Assembly (NCBI GenBank): GCA_017436185.1
Contig: JAFSDP010000012.1
Coordinates: 62,001 to 126,000 of the forward strand
Reading direction: 5' to 3'
DNA: 64,000 bases
DNA from: Alistipes sp.
Lineage (GTDB): Bacteria > Bacteroidota > Bacteroidia > Bacteroidales > Rikenellaceae
Every line of letters begins with the position of its first letter. The stretch's first letter is position 1. The position numbers were made by a program, and so were the translations under genes. This document shows positions 60,145 through 64,000 of this stretch, one piece after another. The notes under the pieces are model-generated. The model saw only the letters and a program-made list of their open reading frames with translations, did not search any database and was not told the origin of the DNA.

Positions 60145-60918
60145 TTACTCCTCTTTTTTAGCGGCCTGCCAAACGGCTTCCATCTCGTCGAGGGTCATCT
60201 CCTGCAAGGTTTTACCTGCGGCCTCGGCAGCAGCCTCAATGGCATTGAAACGACGCTGGAATTTGTTGTTGGTCAGTGCCAACGCCGACTCGGGATCGAC
60301 TCCGTAGAGGCGGCAGGCGTTAATCAAGGCAAAGAACAGATCGCCAAACTCGGCCTCGAGGTTGGGTTGGTTGCCGGCCTTCATCTCGACCTCGATTTCG
60401 GCAACCTCCTCCTTTACCTTCTCCCAAACATCCTCTTTCTTCTCCCAATCGAAGCCTGCACCGGCCGCCTTCTGTCCCATACGCAACGCCTTGACCATTG
60501 CCGGCAGCGAACGGGGAACACCGCCCAGCGTGCCGCTCTTGCGCTTCTTCTTGCGGAGTTTCAACGCCTCCCAATTGCGTTTTACCTCGTCGGGCGTATC
60601 GGCGTGCACATCGCCATAGATATGGGGGTGACGGTAGATGAGTTTATCGCACAGCGCATTGGCCACATCCGCAAAATCGAAGGCCTCTTGCTCTTCGCCC
60701 ATCTTCGAGTAGAAGACCACGTGCAACAGCAGGTCGCCCAACTCCTCTTTGATGCCCTCCATATTGCCGTCTGTGATGGCGTCGGCCAACTCATAGGTCT
60801 CCTCGATGGTGTTGCTACGCAGACTCTCGAAGGTCTGCTCTCGATCCCAGGGACACTGTTCACGCAGGGTGGTCATCACCTCCAAGAGGCGTGCCGTGGC
60901 TTCCAATTTCTTATTCAT
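60145..60918 (-). CDS. mazG: Nucleoside triphosphate pyrophosphohydrolase MazG
   Basis: The 257-residue product (ATG complement of 60916-60918; a TTG frame six codons upstream is rejected) has two MazG helical domains. The first has ETYELADAI and EELGDLLLHVVFYSKM; the second has KVKEEVAEIEVEM and EAEFGDLFFALINACR, with the ExxE and ExxD metal sites. It hydrolyses NTPs to NMPs and PPi, for housecleaning and stress response. It probably starts the mazG-carbonic anhydrase-kinase-regulator transcript. Confidence 0.95.
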   Translation of the reverse strand: MNKKLEATARLLEVMTTLREQCPWDREQTFESLRSNTIEETYELADAITDGNMEGIKEELGDLLLHVVFYSKMGEEQEAFDFADVANALCDKLIYRHPHIYGDVHADTPDEVKRNWEALKLRKKKRKSGTLGGVPRSLPAMVKALRMGQKAAGAGFDWEKKEDVWEKVKEEVAEIEVEMKAGNQPNLEAEFGDLFFALINACRLYGVDPESALALTNNKFQRRFNAIEAAAEAAGKTLQEMTLDEMEAVWQAAKKEE

Positions 60919-60956
60919 CGTTTCTGTTGATTTCAAAAATTAGGGTTTCTAACGAA

Positions 60957-60989
60957 CAAAGATATAAAGTTTTGGCAAGAATTACCAAC
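60957..60989 (-). promoter_or_regulatory. Promoter of mazG
   Basis: On the minus strand GTTG (60986-60989), a 21-nt spacer and TATCTTTG (60957-60964). The ATG is 38 nt downstream of the -7 box. Confidence 0.65.
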
Positions 60990-61022
60990 CCCGAGGCCGC
61001 TTTTTCTTACCTATATTATATT

Positions 61023-61061
61023 AGAGGCATCCTCCGATGATGGAAGATGCCTCTTTTTTTC
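61023..61061. terminator. Hairpin terminator downstream of pheT
   Basis: A 13-bp inverted repeat (61023-61035 and 61042-61054, one mismatch, 6-nt loop). The T-run (seven Ts) is on the plus strand, whereas pheT ends on the minus strand, where the following bases are AATATAATAT. It probably still serves pheT. Confidence 0.6.
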
Positions 61062-61079
61062 AGTCGTGTATTTGCCGCT

Positions 61080-63545
61080 TTACGAGCGAACGACTGCTCC
61101 GCAACGACTCTCGAACTGCTTTTGCAGGTTCGACATCACACGCTCGATGGTCTTGTCGTCCAACGTGCGGGTCTTATCCTCCAGCACGAAGCTCAAAGCG
61201 TACGACTTCTTGCCCTCGGGCAGCTTGTCACCCTCATAGACATCGAAGAGCGAAACGCTCTTCAGCAGCTTGCGCTCGGCTTGCAGGGCCACCTCACGCA
61301 GCTGGGCAAAGGTGGTCTGCGTATCCACCAACAGTGCCAGGTCACGCTTCACCTCGGGGAACTTCGAAAGCTCCTGGGCGGTGATGCGGTGCTTCTTGGT
61401 CGTCTTCACCAACTGGTCGAAGTTCAACTCGAGGAAGTAAACCGACTGCTTAACGTCGCACATCTTGCGCATCTTGGCGCTTACCACACCCATCTCCAAC
61501 AGCACCTTGCCATTGAGCGAAAGGGTGAGTCCCTCGCTGAAGATATCGTTTTGGGTAGGCTCGGCCTTCAAGGCGTAGATATCCAAGCCAAAGCGACGCA
61601 GCACCTTCTCGGCCATTGCACGCAACGTAAAGAACGACGCTTTGGCGGGCTTGCTATCCCACGACTGGGGCGTAGCCACACCCGTTACGGCCATCGCCAG
61701 GCGATACTCCTCGGTGTAGGCCTTCAGACCATCCTCCTCGGTGGCTGCCTCGCTGTTGTAGGAGTAGCAGTTACCAAACTCGTAGAGCTTCAGGTCGCCA
61801 TTCTTGTGGTTGATATTCAGCGCCATCGCCTCCAACATATTGAAGAGCAGCGTCTGACGCATCACGCTCAAATCGGCACTCAGCGGATTCATAATGCGCA
61901 CGCAACGCGAAGCGGGGTAGCTCTCCGTCTTCTCGTAGTAGGCCGCCTTGGTGAGCGAGTTCGACATAATCTCGGTATAGCCGTTCGAGGTCAGGAAGTC
62001 GGCCGTCAGATTCATCAACTTCGTGCGGTCGGGGCGGGGGGCATACGACAAGGTCGAACGTACCTGCTGCGGAATCTCGACATTGTTGTAGCCGTAGATA
62101 CGCAGGATATCCTCCACCAGGTCGGCCTCACGCTGCACATCCACACGGTAGGGGGGCACAGCCACGGTCAGCACACCCTCGTTCTCCGAAAGCACCTTCA
62201 CCTCCAGAGCCTCCAGAATGGTGCGCACCTTCTCCTCACCAATCTCCTTGCCGATAAGCATCGTCAGACGCTTGAGCGAGAGCTCGAAGACAAAATCCTT
62301 GGCAGGGGTGGGATTGATGTCAATCACCTCGCCGACAATTTGACCACCGGCCAGCTCCTTCATCAGCAGCGCAGCACGCTTCAGGGCGTAGAGTTGCAGG
62401 TTGGGATCGACGCCACGCTCGAAGCGGAACGACGAATCGGTATTCAAGCCAAAACGCTTGGCCGTCTTACGCACCCATACGGGGTTGAAATAGGCACTCT
62501 CGAGGAAGACATCGACCGTCTCATCGCTCACACCCGAATCCAGACCGCCAAAGACACCGGCGATACACATCGGACGCTCGGCCGAGCAGATCATCAAATC
62601 CTGGGCCGTCAGTTTGCGCTCCACGCCATCCAGCGTTACGAAGGGCGTACCCTCCTCGCAGGTGCGCACAACCACCTCCTTGCCCTCGATCTTTCGGGCA
62701 TCGAAGGCGTGCAGGGGCTGACCCAACTCAAAGAGCACGAAGTTGGTAATATCGACCAGATTGTTCTTGGGGTTGATGCCCGCAGCACGCAGGCAGTTCT
62801 GCATCCACTCGGGCGAGGGGGCAATTTTGCATCCCTTCACCGAGACACCGCAATAGCGGGGTGCAGCCTCCGCATTCTCGACACGCACACCGATTTCGGG
62901 GGTGGGGTCATCAACCTTGAACTCCTCGACCGAGGACCACTCCAACGCCGCCTCACGGCCGTTGGCTTTCAGGTAGGCGTAGAGGTCGCGCGCCACACCG
63001 ATATGCGAAGCGGCATCGACACGGTTCGGCGTCAGACCGATGGCAATCAGGTAGTCGTCCTCGATGTGGAGATACTCCTTGGCCGACATACCGACCACCG
63101 CATCTTCGGGCAGCTCCATAATGCCGTCGTGCGACTCGCCGATGCCCAGCTCGTCCTCGGCACAAAGCATACCGAGCGACTCGACACCACGAATCTTCGA
63201 GCGCTTGATCTTGAACTCCTCGTCGCCGCCACCCGGGTAGAGCACGGTGCCTACCGTAGCGCAGAGCACCTTCAATCCCTGACGGCAGTTGGGAGCACCG
63301 CAGACGATGCCCAGCGGAGCCTCGCCACCCACATCGACGGTGGTGATGTGGAGGTGGTCCGAGTCGGGGTGATCCTCGCAGGTCAGCACCTGACCCACCA
63401 CAACACCCTTCAGACCGCCCTTGATGGTCTCGATTTGCTCGAAACCCTCGACCTCAAGGCCGATATCGGTCAGAATTTTGGCCATCTCCTCGGCCGAAAT
63501 ATCGGTTTTGAGATAGCGTTTAAGCCAATTGTAGGAAATGTTCAT
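61080..63545 (-). CDS. pheT: Phenylalanyl-tRNA synthetase beta subunit
   Basis: The 821-residue product matches bacterial PheT length and order: N-terminal MNISYNWLKRYL, a tRNA-binding OB (EMAP-like) domain (about 40-150) with VVVGQVLTCEDHPDSDHLH and IVCGAPNCRQG, B3/B4 editing domain, B5 domain, catalytic-like core, and C-terminal ferredoxin-fold anticodon-binding domain ending near SNLQKQFESRCGAVVRS. It charges tRNA-Phe with PheS, which is not adjacent here. Confidence 0.97.
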   Translation of the reverse strand: MNISYNWLKRYLKTDISAEEMAKILTDIGLEVEGFEQIETIKGGLKGVVVGQVLTCEDHPDSDHLHITTVDVGGEAPLGIVCGAPNCRQGLKVLCATVGTVLYPGGGDEEFKIKRSKIRGVESLGMLCAEDELGIGESHDGIMELPEDAVVGMSAKEYLHIEDDYLIAIGLTPNRVDAASHIGVARDLYAYLKANGREAALEWSSVEEFKVDDPTPEIGVRVENAEAAPRYCGVSVKGCKIAPSPEWMQNCLRAAGINPKNNLVDITNFVLFELGQPLHAFDARKIEGKEVVVRTCEEGTPFVTLDGVERKLTAQDLMICSAERPMCIAGVFGGLDSGVSDETVDVFLESAYFNPVWVRKTAKRFGLNTDSSFRFERGVDPNLQLYALKRAALLMKELAGGQIVGEVIDINPTPAKDFVFELSLKRLTMLIGKEIGEEKVRTILEALEVKVLSENEGVLTVAVPPYRVDVQREADLVEDILRIYGYNNVEIPQQVRSTLSYAPRPDRTKLMNLTADFLTSNGYTEIMSNSLTKAAYYEKTESYPASRCVRIMNPLSADLSVMRQTLLFNMLEAMALNINHKNGDLKLYEFGNCYSYNSEAATEEDGLKAYTEEYRLAMAVTGVATPQSWDSKPAKASFFTLRAMAEKVLRRFGLDIYALKAEPTQNDIFSEGLTLSLNGKVLLEMGVVSAKMRKMCDVKQSVYFLELNFDQLVKTTKKHRITAQELSKFPEVKRDLALLVDTQTTFAQLREVALQAERKLLKSVSLFDVYEGDKLPEGKKSYALSFVLEDKTRTLDDKTIERVMSNLQKQFESRCGAVVRS

Positions 63546-63789
63546 ATTGCGTAAAGTTTAATTTCTGCTGAAAAATCGTGTAAAGATAGGCAATCGAAAC
63601 GAAATATGAAAACTTAAAAATGAAATTTTTACCCTTTCGTTTTCCCACAAGGTCGAAACGGGGCAAAAACGGAGGTTATACACTTACGCCCCAACGCCTG
63701 TTTTTGTACCTGTTTTGCAACCGATTTTCGCCTTACGCTTTCTGTTTGTAAGCAATCGTAGGGTAACCTTCAATAAAGCGGCAAAAAAA
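63546..63789. other. Intergenic region between pheT and the Trp leader
   Basis: About 240 nt without a plausible gene on either strand. It is AT-rich near pheT and contains a near-consensus -7 box for pheT on the minus strand (TATCTTTA, 63581-63588, 36 nt before the ATG). No tRNA, T-box or other leader structure was recognised on the pheT side. Confidence 0.5.
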
Positions 63790-63821
63790 GTTGCACCGTA
63801 GCACGAGAATTGCTAAATTTG
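63790..63821 (+). promoter_or_regulatory. Promoter of the Trp-leader transcript
   Basis: GTTG at 63790-63793, a 20-nt spacer and TAAATTTG at 63814-63821 match the consensus. The leader ATG follows 25 nt later. Confidence 0.75.
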
Positions 63822-63846
63822 CAGTAGGAACAAACAAAACTGACGT

Positions 63847-63909
63847 ATGAATTCGACCCGTTTTATGCAGGCTTGGTGGTGGCGTCCGCTCTTCTCTCGT
63901 GAACAATGA
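63847..63909 (+). CDS. Tryptophan operon leader peptide (trpL-type)
   Basis: This 20-codon frame (ATG 63847, TGA 63907-63909) encodes a peptide with three consecutive Trp codons TGG-TGG-TGG at 63874-63882 (residues 10-12, context QAWWWRPLF). It sits between a consensus promoter and a rho-independent terminator, the classic layout of ribosome-mediated attenuation. Low charged tRNA-Trp would stall the ribosome on the TGG run. The controlled genes lie beyond the right edge and are presumably trpE and others. Similar in concept to E. coli and actinobacterial trpL; not homologous in sequence. Confidence 0.85.
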   Translation: MNSTRFMQAWWWRPLFSREQ

Positions 63910-63959
63910 GGGCCGCTTGGCCGTGCATAAAATCGAAACGATATGCCAAACCCGTTGTT
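63902..63959 (+). promoter_or_regulatory. Antiterminator pairing of the Trp attenuator
   Basis: AACAA (63902-63906) plus GGG (63910-63912), which flank the leader stop codon, can pair with CCC (63951-63953) plus TTGTT (63955-63959). The right arm is the left arm of the terminator, so the two structures exclude each other. A ribosome at the stop codon would cover the left arm; one stalled at the Trp codons would leave it free. Confidence 0.6.
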
Positions 63960-63986
63960 TACAATAAAACAGCGGGTTTTTATTTT
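63948..63986 (+). terminator. Attenuator terminator after the Trp leader
   Basis: A 13-bp hairpin (63948-63960 and 63967-63979, one G-U pair, 6-nt loop) is followed by a T-rich tract (TTATTTTT). It lies 38 nt after the leader stop codon. Confidence 0.85.
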
Positions 63987-64000
63987 TCCCATTTACGACT

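Noticed and set aside
61023..61061. A plus-strand gene upstream of the hairpin whose T-run faces right
   Set aside because: No plausible plus-strand gene exists between the mazG promoter and this hairpin, so it is treated as the pheT terminator despite the weak minus-strand T-run.
61047..63554. An 835-codon open frame on the plus strand opposite pheT, plus similar long antisense frames opposite the aminotransferase, FeoAB, receptor and kinase genes
   Set aside because: All mirror well-identified genes, lack promoters or conserved motifs, and share the same codon-shadow composition.
1..64000. tRNA or rRNA genes, CRISPR arrays, insertion sequences, prophage or integrase genes
   Set aside because: The gaps between genes are short and were read through; none contained a cloverleaf, spaced repeats, transposase motifs or attachment-like duplications.

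Overview
The window looks like chromosomal DNA from a member of the Bacteroidales, most likely an Alistipes-like Rikenellaceae. The evidence is a moderately high GC content, promoters of the Bacteroidetes type (TTTG or GTTG, 19-21 nt, then TAnnTTTG), A-rich translation starts without Shine-Dalgarno sites, and Bacteroidetes-specific families: a PorV/PorQ-type barrel, a FeoA-FeoB fusion, a 58-residue Hc1-like histone protein, DUF4890, DUF4491, and a CarboxypepD_reg/OMP barrel protein. The species assignment is inference. I see no rRNA, tRNA, CRISPR array, phage or insertion sequence; it reads as core genome, densely packed in short operons separated by hairpin terminators.

Layout. 1-9.4 kb: a partial PL10-like pectate lyase, purT, an aminotransferase, an AspT-family transporter, and a tight feoAB / Cys-rich small protein / lrgA / lrgB operon. 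9.4-15.4 kb: a tripartite RND efflux operon and a histone-like gene. 15.4-21.2 kb: an envelope cluster (YtfJ-like protein, Omp85 barrel, EptA-like phosphoethanolamine transferase, alpha/beta hydrolase), a tyrosine phosphatase and a PorQ-like barrel. 21.3-26.2 kb: glyA, DUF2461, an M20 dipeptidase, glmM. 26.2-32.6 kb: a plus-strand run of nucleoside phosphorylase, dnaN, exonuclease, LysM/binding-fold protein, rex, an FAD-synthetase-only RibF and a YbgC-like thioesterase. 32.6-41.6 kb: htpG, nitroreductase, YhhN, dnaE-trxA-epimerase, DUF2007. 41.7-48.4 kb: hisS-S41 protease-DedA-aroE, ettA, rubrerythrin. 48.5-53.6 kb: CapA-like, DUF4491, DcaP-like porin, metallophosphoesterase and a RibD-like enzyme with its two domains in reversed order. 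53.6-60.9 kb: a TonB-dependent-receptor-like barrel, a Spy-like DUF4890 protein, a LytTR two-component pair whose kinase carries an in-frame TAG, gamma carbonic anhydrase and MazG. 61-64 kb: pheT and, at the right edge, a previously easy-to-miss leader peptide with three tandem Trp codons followed by a terminator, i.e. a ribosome-mediated attenuator presumably controlling a trp operon beyond the window.

The most interesting items are the Trp attenuator with a visible terminator/antiterminator switch across the leader stop codon, the permuted RibD, the amber-interrupted sensor kinase next to an outer-membrane/Spy-like pair with matching Gly/Arg/Met-rich tails, and several promoters whose -7 box lies so close to the ATG that the mRNA should be leaderless. 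All homology calls were made by eye from the translated sequence; no database search was run.
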